This document shows, piece after piece, positions 31,051 through 43,402 of a stretch of DNA of 64,000 bases. The notes under the pieces were generated by a model, which was not told the DNA's origin, ran no database searches, and saw nothing but the letters and a program-made list of their open reading frames with translations. The stretch is from Diphasiastrum complanatum. Taxonomy: Eukaryota > Streptophyta > Lycopodiopsida > Lycopodiales > Lycopodiaceae. Numbering within the stretch: the stretch's first letter is position 1; every line of letters starts with the position of its first letter. The stretch is from the NCBI GenBank assembly GCA_029204225.1, contig CM055094.1:30003427-30067426 (forward strand), in the 5' to 3' direction. A program made the position numbers and the translations under genes.

Positions 31051-31750
31051 AACGCTTGCTTCTTGTACAACCAAATTACCTTCCAATTTTTTCAAGCCTA
31101 TTTGCGGTAAAGTGTCTCACATCTCTATGAAACATATGCACAAAAGTGAATCACTTTCTGCCACGTGATGATAGTGATACATTGTGCACTAGGGAATCAC
31201 ATTGTTGATAAGTTGGATTCACATTTACATCATGAAGCAAATAGTCTTGTAAGCTTCATGTTCAAGTGGATCGGAAGCTCACTCCAATGGATGTTGAGAT
31301 TAATATATCATGCTATCTCTAGCCTAATAGCCACACACTAGATGTTTGGATCCAGAAAATATTCACACAAAGGGACACAGGTCTACCACGTAGGTCTTCC
31401 ACGTAGTTTTCAATCAATCAAAAGGAAGGTAGATCCTTATCTTTGGTACTGTAATAGTTAGTTCTTAGACTTATTGAGATCTTAGAAATTAAATTTTAGG
31501 GTCAGGCCAAAGTTTTTGACAAGTGCTCATCAAGTGAATGCAATTCTAGTCAAGATTGTGTTCAATTTTGCTTAGTTTGTGATATAGTTTGGATTGATTA
31601 TTGCTTGATGATTCAACTGATCTTGTAGGAATGATTTGAAGAGGCATATTTATGTGCATATGATTCCTTTTGGTTCAGGTTAGGTGAATCCTATATCCTT
31701 GTGAAGTCGGGATCAAGGAGGAGGCAGTTCTACATCCAATTTTTATGCAG
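31051..31750. other. Spacer shared with the direct-repeat units
   Basis: It matches 36,501-37,180 and 40,013-40,690. It includes ACCACGTAGGTCT..CCACGTAG near 31,385. It probably includes the degenerate leader of the copia family that follows. Confidence 0.45.
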
Positions 31751-32768
31751 ATTCAAGCTAGTTTCCATTCTTGTTAACATTAATAGATATGATTGGCTTA
31801 ACATCGGGTAGGACCTTATTGAGAGGTCAAGTTTTGAGCTTTATCAAGTCCCTAGGTAGTGGGATATCTAGTCTTTTAATCATTTCTATTTTGCATCTAG
31901 TCCAGCAAATCTTGGTCAAGAGGAAGAGGAGAGTTCTGATGAAGATTTTGTCATGATGCCAAGTTTCTCTTCTTCAAGCATAAGAGGTGAAGACCGTTGG
32001 TGGATAGATAGTGGGGCTACCTCCCACATGACAAGTAAGAGGGAGTATTTTTCAACCTTATCTACCTATGAAGGACCTATCAAGTCAATTTTTACAGCAA
32101 ATAATTATGCTTGTAAGATAGAAGGAATAGGATCCATACCTTTATGCTTGGGATTTTCAAGGAAAATCAAGATTGATGGAGTACCTTACATTTCTAGTAT
32201 CACTAAGAACTTTCTTAGTGTAGGACAATTGCTTGACAATGGTTTGATTGTGAAGTTCGCCACAAATACATGTAACATCAAGAAGGATGGCAAGATCATT
32301 GCTAAAGTCATAAGGTTTGGAAGATTGTTCGAACTAGATGCCTATGTGGATGCTAATATTGTGATGCTAGCCAAGGAGACCAAGCTATCCAACCATATTC
32401 TACGGCACGAAAGACTTGGCCACATCAACTCAAAATCCATGGAGATCATGTGCAAGGAGGAGCTTGCCTCAGGACTTCCAAGATCCTTAGCAAAGTTTAT
32501 ATGATGTTCCAACTCTCTACAATGACAACATTTCAGTCCAACACCTTGCAACCAACCCAATCTTCCATGCAAGACCAAAACATATCGAGATCTCTCATCA
32601 TTTTGTGTCAGAGAAGGTGCAATCTAAGGAGATATCTTTGAAGCATGTGGCAAGTAGTGAATGTGTTGCTGATATCCTCACTAAACCACTTCAAAGAGCT
32701 GTATTTGTGAAGTTAAGGTCAGCCCTAGGGTTGATAGCAATTCTCTGTTATCTTCAAACTAGCTGTGA
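31751..32768 (+). pseudogene. Copia remnant with large internal deletion
   Basis: A leader-like stretch (GTCCCTAGGTAGTGGGATAT near 31,846 resembles the element 1 leader) is followed by a Gag tail, protease (WWIDSGATSHMTSKREYF), and the integrase zinc-finger start (LRHERLGHINSKSMEIM). Near 32,503 it jumps directly to the end of RNase H (YNDNISVQHLATNPIFHA, then SECVADILTKPL) and stops near 32,755. Most of integrase, all of reverse transcriptase and most of RNase H are deleted. It is closely related to element 1 and is the only copy of this subfamily here that still reaches its 3' LTR. Confidence 0.8.
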
Positions 32769-32775
32769 GGAGGAG

Positions 32776-33452
32776 TGTTAAATTTACACAAGCTAGTTTG
32801 CATAAATTCCACTTGTAAATGACTTTGAGACCATGATGTGGGATGTCACACATGCCAAAAGCATAGGATACCTTATTCTAAGTCAAATTATTAACCTAGC
32901 TTTGGAATGGTACCTTTGGAATGTGTCCAAAGAGTGCATATATAGGGTAGAAAAAAAGTAGGAGCTTAAAATAGCAATTTTTGCATTGTTTTTGGATCTC
33001 GAGGTATCGACCCTAAATAGGGTGGATCAACTGGATCTTTAGGTTGGATGTTAGGGTTAGGTTGTGATGATTACATAGAAGCCGTAATACGCTCAAATTC
33101 GAGCTCTACATGTATAAATATGTGATGGGATTTCCATCCAATTATGAGCAAAATTGAGATTTTCCTTCTTGACTAGTTTGAGTCTATGATTTGACTGATG
33201 AATGCCATTGGCTTATGATTTTTTATGATCATTGAATGAGAGTGGAGTTGCAGGTACAGTACGCAGGCAGCAGCAAGCCGTACATCCACATGTGTGAAGA
33301 GTTTTGGAGATAATTCATGGAGTTCAAGCCAAGATAAACTAGGAATCAATGCATTGATTAGTAATCTAGCTTCTAGATCTTGTTTGGATTTTAAGTAGTG
33401 CTTTCTCCATCATTTCTAGAATCAAATGAGTTTATTTTGCTGTATTTTTATC
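32776..33452 (+). repeat. Copia 3' LTR of the element 1 superfamily
   Basis: It follows the purine tract GAGGAGGAG. It starts TGTTAAATTTACACAAGC and ends near TTTTTATCA (about 677 bp). Collinear, diverged blocks match the element 1 LTR: ATGATGTGG..GTCACAC.TGCCAAA, AGCATAGGAT, TGGATCT, and CCACATGTGTGAAGAG at the palindrome position. No matching 5' LTR is seen upstream. Confidence 0.7.
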
Positions 33453-34390
33453 AAAAAGAACCCCAACCTCCTACTAGTGGAAAAGTGGGTGATAAAGGGG
33501 AGTTTGCTGATGTCCTAGTTCAGGATAAATGTGGTTACAGTTGTCAAGGAAATTGTGGAAGAGGTGCCAATTGAAACTGCAATGGCTCCTTAAAAAAAAC
33601 AAAAAATGTAAATGATCTTGATGATTTCTGGGAGTAATAAATTCTGTTTTATTTTAGAAAACAATTACGTTTATATTTCTTGAAATATTGTGTATTGAAA
33701 TCTTTTTGATTAATTTAATATTTTTATATTTGTTCGTATCAAAAATATAGATCTAGCAGTTTTTTAATGATTTAAATATTAGCAAAACTAAAATTGCAAC
33801 GAACTGTCAGGTTTTTAATATTTTAATTTTTCGTTGTGTTTTTATAGGAAGTTTTTAGAAATAGTTTCATTTGCAATCGTTTAATGTTTAAATATAAGTA
33901 AAGATTTAAATACTGATTAAATTTTGTCATAATTGAATAAATATTATTCTTGATAAAAGAATTGTAATTTAAAACACTTTTAAAATTTTTAAAAAAACAT
34001 TGAAAACTTTTGTTTTAATAAGCCAAAAGGTTTTTTTTAGTTATTCTAATGGTTGTGTCCAATGATTTTATTTTGAATAGTATTATTATTTCATATAAGC
34101 TAATTTGCATTTATTAACAAAAATCTATTAACAAAATTTTAGTAGGTTGATTCATTTTTTTGCGAAATACATTTTTTTTTAGCATTACAATATCTTTATT
34201 TGAAGCATTTTAAATATGAATATTTTTTTCATAAAATGGGTCTCCATGTCATTTCTTTTTTTTGGGATCATCGTGTTTCATGATGAACAATCTTAGTAAA
34301 TTCTTCCCTGGTGCATTCTTCCAAAATCAGATGAATGGCTTTTTTCTTTGGCTACACAAGCTCGCCAGAGATGTTGTCAAGTCACACCTA
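33453..34390. other. AT-rich spacer
   Basis: The first half is unique and AT-rich. From about 33,945 it matches 22,770-23,215 and 53,260-53,720. No gene. Confidence 0.5.
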
Positions 34391-34421
34391 CTTTTCTCTT
34401 TTTACGCCAGCACATGATTGA

Positions 34422-34870
34422 TTTGCTGCAAACCCTTCTGCTAAACTCCTTGCCAACTTAGGAGATGCTGAAAACATCATTGAACGCCTCCTCAAAAGAC
34501 CAAATTTTTTCGCTGTCCAAGATAAATTCTTCCAAAACTCAAATGAAAGACCTGGTTCTTTCATCCTAAACAACCCTAGTTCGGTGGTTTCTGGACAAAA
34601 TATGGGAAAAAGAAAGAAGTATACATGATATAAAGGAAAGAAAGGACAAGGGAGTGGTGCAAAAGAAGACTTACCGGCTAAAAGACTAAACTTTTACAGG
34701 GATTAACTGGCTCGCAGGATGTTGAGGATCTGCATAGAAGAACTCTCACTAGGAATACGGTGGATCGACTACAACTCAGCACGCACAAGGACAAGGCAAA
34801 GATATTTTTACATTTACGCTACTGTAATAGAATGTTTGAGACCATTCATGTGAGACACTTTTACACTTGT
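34422..34870 (+). pseudogene. Conserved exon pair, unknown protein (copy 3)
   Basis: Same ORF as at 23,246 with an in-frame 6-bp loss (NII for NIREI) and several substitutions. The second exon-like stretch follows at about 34,701-34,850. Confidence 0.35.
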
Positions 34871-35187
34871 AGTTTATTACAGATCTTTGGCCTTATATAC
34901 ACAAGTCCTTCCATGATATTGTGTTTGCTTGGTCATACTTACCTAACATCAAAAGTGAATGGTACTTTCTGTTTGATGTTTTGTGCAATTTTGAAATTGA
35001 AAATCTATCTTTATGTTCTTGCTCTTTTCTAAAACATTTCAAAGATTTCATTTTGGAAAAATTTGATTATGTGCTTAAAACGGACTGCAATATAATTAGA
35101 AGTATGTACCTCAGAAAATCTTTCCTATTTAGGAAAAACATCATTGAACTCTTGTTTTAAATCTTCCATTAAAAGCTGTTCTTGATG

Positions 35188-35415
35188 CTAATTTTTGGTG
35201 TTAAAGCATGTTAACACATTCACATCATCATTCACATCACAATGCATACGAGATTTCAAAACAAGATGAAAAAGCTCATACTTAGAATCATGTAGTTTTT
35301 CCATAACTTCCGCCGAGCAAACCATCGATGATGGGAGTACATCAGTCTCCCCATCAATAGTGACTATCTGGTCAAACTTATCTTTAAATACCATAGTATG
35401 GTTTTTTAAATCTAT
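35188..35415 (-). pseudogene. Ty3/gypsy post-protease scrap
   Basis: It reads TMVFKDKFDQIVTIDGETDV and KLHDSKYELFHLVLKSRMHC on the minus strand, the same region as 24,019-24,200. It is fused at 35,415 to gene Y sequence. Confidence 0.55.
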
Positions 35416-35780
35416 TTACAAGTGGAGTCTCGGCTCGATCGACTGTGGAGGGCTTCGGATCGGTCGACTTTTGATGGACTCGGCTCAGTCAACTTTGTAT
35501 GCAGAGTATGGACGCTCGGCTTGGTCCACAGTGAATGCATAGTATGGACGCTCAGCTCGGTCCACGATGATTGCAGAGTATGGGGGCTCGGCTCTATGAG
35601 CAGTGTATGTAGAGTATTGCTCGGCAGTGTATGGAGACTAGAAATTTGTGGAAAAATTTGGAGCAATGTCGCTCTGATAGGATGTGGAAACGATGATGTT
35701 TCTTCGTGATAACGTACTAGTAGAGAGCTTTCCACCCAAATCGATGTTGAATGTGTGGTTTTGAGAAGCTCCAGTAGCAC
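35412..35780 (-). pseudogene. Gene Y N-terminal repeat region only (Y4)
   Basis: It keeps the Ser/Thr/Pro-rich stretch and about four 12-residue repeat units (LHSLWTKPSVHT type). The downstream blocks are missing because of the fusion to the gypsy scrap. Confidence 0.45.
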
Positions 35781-36498
35781 TACCCCTCAGCATTTGGCTC
35801 GTGCTAGATGTGACGATTTTTGTGTAATGTAGCAGATCTCGGCAGCTTAGGGTTTCTGAAAATGGATGATGATGGCGCTCTGGATCCATGGTGGATGTAT
35901 GTAGATGGTGTCCAAGGATGCGAAGCAGTAATCAAGCATGGTCGTAGCGAATAATAGATCGCCACTAAAAGATGAAAAATCAATCCTTTGAAGCTATAGC
36001 TTTTCAAAGCTTCTGAATTCCATTTCCATGCCTGAAGAAGGAAGTGCCAGCATCAAATCTTCTCCCATCAGAGTTTGTTTGAATTTCCTAAAAAGCATGC
36101 ATGGCAGCATGGCAGTAAAGCATGATATTGTGAATTTTTGTAATGTTCTGCAACATTTGCTTACATACATAGCTACACCAAATGAGAAAATTAAGGACCT
36201 AGATCCTTATAGAGTTTTATGAGGTTGAAATTCTAGTTTTTCTACACATCAACTTCCTCTGGAAGTTTCTTTTTGGTGGAAATGATGCTATTTATACCAA
36301 GTGTAGGCTAATTTGTAATGGCAAAGATCGAGTTTGTAGCTCACCATGATTATGATTTTGCAAGTAGCCTATTATAAGCAAATTGTGCTGCACTTTCATG
36401 TTATCTTAGCACATTTGAATGTAGCTTGTGATATTATTGGTTCGATATTCTAGTAGCTTTTTTGCGCCATTTAAGGTAAGGGAAAGAGAGCACAATCT
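35781..36498. other. Shared spacer
   Basis: Matches 29,655-30,350 and 62,940-63,450. No gene. Confidence 0.45.
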
Positions 36499-37184
36499 TT
36501 AATGCTTGCTTCTTGTACAACCAAATTACCTTCCAATTTTTTCAAGCCTACTTGCGGTAAAGTGTCTCACATCTCTATGGAACATATGCACAAAAGTGAA
36601 TCACTTTCTGCCACGTGATGATAGTGATACATTGTGCACTAGGGAATCACATTGTTGATAAGTTGGATTCACATTTACATCATGAAGCAAATAGTCTTGT
36701 AAGTTTCGTGTTCAAGTGGATCGGAAGCTCACTCCAATTGATGTTGAGATTAATATATCATGCTATCCCTAGCCTAATAGCAACACATATATGTTTGGAT
36801 CCAGAAAATATTCACACAAAGGGACATAGGTCTACCACGTAGGTCTGCCACGTAGTTTTCAATCAATCAAAAGGAAGGTAGATCCTTATCTTTGGTACTA
36901 TAATAGTTAGTTCTTAGACTTATTGAGATCTTAGAAATTAAATTTTAGGGTCAGCCCAAAGTTTTTGACAAGTGCTCATCAAGTGAATGCAATTCTAGTC
37001 AAGATTGTGTTCAATTTTGCTTGATTTGTGAGATATTTGGATTGATTATTGCATGATGATTCAACTGATCTTGTAGGAATGATTTTAAGAGGCATATTTA
37101 TGTGCATATGATTCCTTTTGGTTCAGGTTAGGTGAATCCTATATCCTTGTGAAGTCGAGATCAAGGAGGAGGCAGTCGAGATCA

Positions 37185-38338
37185 ATGAATGCATATCTTT
37201 TGGATTCACATGATAGATTGAATGCTTCGAATTATTCAATTTGGAAGCTAAGAATGGAATCAATCCTTATTTTACAAGATCTAATGGATATAGTGAGTGG
37301 TGAAGAGGATGAGCCTATTCACCCTCAAGAAGCTAAAAAATACAATAGGAGGTGCAAGGTTGCTCTCCATTGTATAAAATGAATGTAGCTCATGAGCTTC
37401 TTAAGGAGGTAGGTGCTGGCATCTTGGCTCAAGAATCATGGGAAACTCTTCAAAAGATATATGAATCCAAGAATACTTCAAGGTTGATATCCTTGAAGAA
37501 TCAAATCCATATGTGCTGAGAGTCAAGGACTTAAACAAAGAGCCTGCTTACATAGGAGATTCCATTAAGGAAAGTGAACTTGTTCAACCAATCTTGAATG
37601 GTTTAAGTATGGATTTTGCTAACTTGGTGCAAGGCTATGCAGTCAAGGGCAAGTTGCCTTCACTTGAAGATCTCCAAGGATTCCTCATGGTCAAGGAGAG
37701 TAGGAGAACTCACATCAAGTCAAGGATGGAGAAGCTCTCCCTCAATGATGGGGATGACAAGGCTCTTTTCATCAAGATCAAGAGAAAATCCAAAGGCAAA
37801 GGTGTTGCATTCAAGAAGAACCAAGTCAAAGCTCGAGCAAGCCAAATAAGGATAAGTCGGAGATCAAATGCTACTTTTGTGGCAAGACGAGGCACTATGC
37901 CTCGGAGTGCTTCAAGAAGAAGCAAACTCAAAGTCAAGAAAACCTTGGTCAAGAGGAAGAGGAGAGCTCTCATGAAGATTTTGTCATGATGTCAAGTTTC
38001 TCATCTTCAAGCATAAGAGGTGAAGACCCTTGGTGGATAGATAGTGGGGCTACCTCCCACATGACAAGTAAGAGGGAGTATTTTTCAACCTTATCTACCT
38101 ATGAAGGACCTATGACGTAAATTTTTACAGCAAATAATTGTGCTTATAAGATAGAAGGAATAGGATCCATACCTTTATGCTTGGGATCTTCAAGGAAGAT
38201 CAAGATTGATGGAGTGCTTTACATTTTCAGTATCACTAAGAAGTTGCTTAGTGTAGGGCAATTGCTTGACAATCGTTTGATTGTGGAGTTCGCCACAAAT
38301 ACATGTAACATCAAGAAGGATGGCAAGATCATTGCTAA
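37185..38338 (+). pseudogene. Copia Gag-protease pseudogene (copy B)
   Basis: Gag starts MNAYLLDSHDRLNASNYSIW, very like element 1. A one-base loss at about 37,380 (HCIK then TGA) breaks the frame, and a deletion near 37,510 removes the segment matching residues 113-127 of element 1. The zinc knuckle is recognisable in another frame near 37,870 (CYFCGKTRHYASEC type, with Gly replaced by Arg before His). Protease WWIDSGATSHM is followed by the same in-frame TAA (38,118) as copy 1. Homology ends at the chimeric junction near 38,338. Confidence 0.85.
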
Positions 38339-38540
38339 AGGGGTGATGATCTCCACACAACCCGGCCTCACTCTTCAAAAGTGATCGGTCATCTTCTTCA
38401 GGAAGAAATGCGAAGAAAGACCAACGGCCTGTCCATCAAAGACAAATCCATGGCCCTGTACACCAAGAAGAAAGACTATTCGAAGGGCAAGAATCAAGTG
38501 CAGCAGCAACAGCAGAAGCCTCACACTCAAGGTGAGAATA
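38339..38540 (+). pseudogene. Fused second Gag fragment (copy B)
   Basis: Same as 431-632, with the same frameshift after LTLQK. Confidence 0.55.
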
Positions 38541-39650
38541 GTGGATCGTTGGTTCCGAGGGAGTCTCCTAAGCTTTTATCTGCTAGTATCAACTGGTCTC
38601 AAACTCGAGGACGGTGGCTCAACTGCTGCAAAGTGACATCTATCAGAAGAAGCCTAATAACGTGAAAGTTTGCTTGTTCTTGATATAGTCATGGAGGCAG
38701 TTGGAAGCAAACTGGGCCCAGTCATAAAGGTTCTCATTGTGTAGTCTAGAATCAGCCATCATGTGGAATAGTTTCATGGGGATATGCGTGATCTTGGACC
38801 TATAGCGTTGTGTATATTTCACTAGATAGGCACATGGAGCACCTAAGGGCTTATCATTTATGACCTCAATATGGTAACCATCTTTTTTTTCCATTTGTCC
38901 GCTGAGGGGTCCATGTATTTGAAGTATGCTATGGATTCAATTTTTTTGAGGGTCCTACTAACTGTGTTTGGTCCCCTAGGGAAGCCAAATGTATTGAGGT
39001 CAGCTCCAGAAATAGGGATAATATAAACAAAATTTTGGTTAGGAGGTAACATGAATTGGAAAATCTGTCGGTGGGGTTATAAGCAATATGCAATCAAAAT
39101 GGGCTCTGATAGCCACTGATCAAAAGAGGAAGTTGGAACTCTATGTGGCTCAGGAAATAGTGTGCCTCCTGGTACCAAGTGTTCATTTCATAGATATCGA
39201 GGCTTTCAATGGTGATGTCAATTCTGTCTAGAGTTGGGTCATCAGAACTGGAAGATGTTGTGGCAGACATGTTCTGGACTCGGCTGAGGACTCTGTTGAA
39301 GGTTCGGCTCTGGTAACAGAAAAGTGGAGTCTCGGCTTGGTCGAATGTGGAGGGCTTCGGATCGGTCGACTTTTGATGGACTCGTCTCGGTCAACTTTGT
39401 ATGCAGAGTATGGACGCTCAGCTCGGTCCATAGTGAATGCAGAGTATGAGGGATCGGCTCTATGAGCAGTGTATGTAGAGTATTGCTCGGCAGTGTATGG
39501 AGACTAGAAATTTGTGGAAAAATTTGGTGCAATGTCGTTCTGATAGGATGTGGAAACGGTGATGTTTCTTCATAGTAACATACTAGTAGCGAGCTTTCAA
39601 CCCAAATCGGTGTTGAATGTGCGGCTTTGACAAGCTCCAGGAGCACTACC
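38541..39650 (-). pseudogene. Gene Y remnant (copy Y5)
   Basis: Matches Y1 at 633-1,740 almost base for base, including the same breaks and the same fusion point. Confidence 0.5.
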
Positions 39651-40696
39651 CCTCAGCATTTGGCTCGTGCTAGATGTGACAATTTTTGTGTAATGTAGCA
39701 GATCTCGGCAGGTTAGGGTTTTTGAAAATGGATGATGATGGCGCTCTGGATCCGTGGTGGATGTATGTAGATGGTGTCCAAGGATGCGAAGGAGTAATCA
39801 AGCACTGTCGTAGTGAATGATAGATCGCCACTAAAAGATGTAAAATTGATCATTTGAAGCTATAGCTTTTCAAAGCTTCTGAATTCCATTTCCGTGCTTG
39901 AAGAAGGAAGTGCCAAGTGTTGTTGTAGTTCATCGTAGATGCTTGGAGTTAATTATTGGCCACCTCCAAGGACATAGCCTTGGAAAAATTTGTCTATGCC
40001 CCTTCATTTTTTAACGCTTGCTTCTTGTACAACCAAATTACCTTCCAATTTTTTCAAGCCTATTTGCGGTAAAGTGTCTCACATCTCTATGAAACATATG
40101 CACAAAAGTGAATCACTTTCTTCCACGTGATGATAGTGATACATTGTGCACTAGGGAATCACATTGTTGATAAGTTGGATTCACATTTACATCATGAAGC
40201 AAATAGTCTTGTAAGTTTCGTGTTCAAGTGGATCGGAAGCTCGCTCCAATTGATGTTGAGATTAATATATCATGCTATCTCTAGCCTAATAGCCACACAT
40301 ATATGTTTGGATCCAGAAAATATTCACACAAAGGGACATAGGTCTACCACGTAGGTCTGCCACGTAGTTTTCAATCAATCAAAAGGAAGGTAGATCCTTA
40401 TCTTTGGTACTATAATAGTTAGTTCTTAGACTTATTGAGATCTTAGAAATTAAATTTTAGGGTCAGCCCAAAGTTTTTGACAAGTGCTCATCAAGTGAAT
40501 GCAATTCTAGTCAAGATTGTGTTCAATTTTGCTTGATTTGTGAGATATTTGGATTGATTATTGCATGATGATTCAACTGATCTTGTAGGAATGATTTGAA
40601 GAGGCATATTTATGTGCATATGATTCCTTCTGGTTCAGGTTAGGTGAATCCTATATCCTTGTGAAGTCGAGATCAAGGAGGAGGCAGTCGAGATCA

Positions 40697-41846
40697 ATGA
40701 ATGCATATCTTTTGGATTCACATGATAGATTGAATGCTTCTAATTATTCAATTTGGAAGCTAAGAATGGAATCAATCCTTATTTTACAAGATCTAATGGA
40801 TATAGTGAGTGGCGAAGAGGATGAGCCTATTCACCCTCAAGAAGCTACAAAATACAAAAGGAGGTGCAAGGTTGCTCTCCATTGTATAAAATGAATGTAG
40901 CTCATGAGCTTCTTAAGGAGGTAGGTGCTTGCATCTTGGCTCAAGAATCATGGGAAACTCTTCAAAAGATATATGAATCCAAGAATACTTCAAGGTTGAT
41001 ATCCTTGAAGAATCAAATCCATATGTGCTGAGAGTTAAGGACTTAAACAAAGAGCTTGCTTACATAGGAGATTCCATTAAGGAAAGTGAACTTGTTCAAC
41101 CAATCTTGAATGGTTTAAGTATGGATTTTGCTAACTTGGTGCAAGGCTATGCAGTCATGGGCAAGTTGCCTTCACTTGAAGATCTCCAAGGATTCCTCAT
41201 GGTCAAGGAGAGTAGGAGAACTCACATCAAGTCATGGAGAAGCTCTCCCTCAATGATGGAGATGACAAGGCTCTTTTCATCAAGATCAAGAGAAAATCCA
41301 AAGGCAAAGGTGTTGCATTCAAGAAGAACCAAGTCAAAGCTCGAGCAAGCCAAAGAAGGATAAGTCGGAGATCAAATGCTACTTTTGTGGCAAGACAAGG
41401 CACTATGCCTCGGAGTGCTTCAAGAAGAAGCAAACTCAAAGTCAAGAAAACCTTGGTCAAGAGGAAGAGGAGAGCTCTCATGAAGATTTTGTCATGATGT
41501 CAAGTTTCTCATCTTCAAGCATAAGAGGTGAAGACCCTTGGTGGATAGATAGTGGGGCTACCTCCCACATGACAAGTAAGAGGGAGTATTTTTCAACCTT
41601 ATCTACCTATGAAGGACCTATGACGTAAATTTTTACAGCAAATAATTATGCTTATAAGATAGAAGGAATAGGATCCATACCTTTATGCTTGGGATCTTCA
41701 AGGAAGATCAAGATTGATGGAGTGCTTTACATTTTCAGTATCACTAAGAAGTTGCTTAGTGTAGGGCAATTGCTTGACAATCGTTTGATTGTGGAGTTCG
41801 CCACAAATACATGTAACATCAAGAAGGATGGCAAGATCATTGCTAA
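40697..41846 (+). pseudogene. Copia Gag-protease pseudogene (copy C)
   Basis: Same lesions as copy B (one-base loss near 40,892, internal deletion near 41,024, TAA at 41,626) plus a private 4-bp loss near 41,234. Confidence 0.85.
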
Positions 41847-42048
41847 AGGGGTGATGATCTCCACACAACCCGGCCTCACTCTTCAAAAGTGATCGGTCAT
41901 CTTCTTCAGGAAGAAATGCGAAGAAAGACCAACGGCCTGTCCATCAAAGACAAATCCATGGCCCTGTACACCAAGAAGAAAGACTATTCGAAGGGCAAGA
42001 ATCAAGTGCAGCAGCAACAGCAGAAGCCTCACACTCAAGGTGAGAATA
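41847..42048 (+). pseudogene. Fused second Gag fragment (copy C)
   Basis: Same chimeric junction and frameshift as at 431-632. Confidence 0.55.
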
Positions 42049-43065
42049 GTGGATCGCTGGTTCCGAGGGAGTCTCCTAAGCTTTTATCTGCTAGTATCAA
42101 CTGGTCTCAAACTCGAGGACAGTGGCTCAACTGCTGCAAAGTGACATCTATCAGAAGAAGCCTAATAACGTGAAAGTTTGCTTGTTCTTGATATAGTCAT
42201 GGAGGCAGTTGGAAGCAAACTGGGCCCAGTCATAAAGGTTCTCATTGTGTAGTCTAGAATCAGCCATCATGTGGAATAGTTTCATGGGGATATGCGTGAT
42301 CTTGGACCTATAGCGTTGTGTATATTTCACTAGATAGGCACATGGAGCACCTAAGGGCTTATCATTTATGACCTCAATATGGTAACCATCTTTTTTTTCC
42401 ATTTGTCCGCTGAGGGGTCCATGTATTTGAAGTATGCTATGGATTCAATTTTTTTGAGGGTCCTACTAACTGTGTTTGGTCCCCTAGGGAAGCCAAATGT
42501 ATTGAGGTCAGCTCCAGAAATAGGGATAATATAAACAAAATTTTGGTTAGGAGGTAACATGAACTGGAAAATCTGTCGGTGGGGTTATAAGCAATATGCA
42601 ATCAAAATGGGCTCTGATAGCCACTGATCAAAAGAGGAAGTTGGAACTCTATGTGGCTCAGGAAATAGTGTGCCTCCTGGTACCAAGTGTTCATTTCATA
42701 GATATCGAGGCTTTCAATGGTGATATCAATTCTGTCTAGAGTTGGGTCATCAGAACTGGAAGATGTTGTGGCAGACATGTTCTGGACTCGGCTGAGGACT
42801 CTGTTGAACGTTCGGCTCTGGTACCAGAAAAGTGGAGTCTCGGCTTGGTCGAATGTGGAGGGCTTCGGATCGGTCGACATTTGATGGACTCGTCTCGGTC
42901 AACTTTGTATGCAGAGTATGGACGCTCAGCTCGGTCCATAGTGAATGCAGAGTATGAGGGATCGGCTCTATGAGCAGTGTATGTAGAGTATTGCTCGGCA
43001 GTGTATGGAGACTAGAAATTCGTGGAAAAATTTGGATGTGGAAACGATGATGTTTCTTCATAGTA
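42049..43065 (-). pseudogene. Gene Y remnant (copy Y6)
   Basis: As Y1, with a further small deletion near 43,033 that removes the GAGCAATGTCG..TCTGATAG stretch. Confidence 0.5.
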
Positions 43066-43402
43066 ACGTACTAGTAGCGAGCTTTCAACCCAAATCGGTG
43101 TTGAATGTGCGGCTTTGACAAGCTCCAGGAGCACTACCCCTCAGCATTTGGCTCGTGCTAGATGTGACAATTTTTGTGTAATGTAGCAGATCTCGGCAGC
43201 TTAGGGTTTTTGAAAATGGATGATGATGGCGCTCTGGATCCGTGGTGGATGTATGTAGATGGTGTCCAAGGATGCGAAGGAGTAATCAAGCATTGTCGTA
43301 GTGAATGGTAGATCGCCACTAAAAGATGGAAAATCGATCCTTTGAAGTTATAGCTTTTCAAGGCTTCTGAATTTCATTTCCATGTCTGAAGAAGGAAGTG
43401 CC

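Larger units (their letters stand above)
36499..39912. repeat. Direct-repeat unit, about 3.4 kb (first)
   Basis: Repeated at 40,011-43,402. The offset is 3,512 bp, dropping to 3,508 after a 4-bp loss at about 41,234. It contains a copia Gag-protease pseudogene, the fused Gag fragment and a gene Y remnant. A spacer of about 100 bp (39,913-40,010) that matches 30,950-31,050 separates the units. Confidence 0.85.
40011..43402. repeat. Direct-repeat unit (second); continues into block C
   Basis: Second copy of the 36,499-39,912 unit. After 43,402 it continues into sequence orthologous to block A, which the first unit lacks. Confidence 0.85.
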
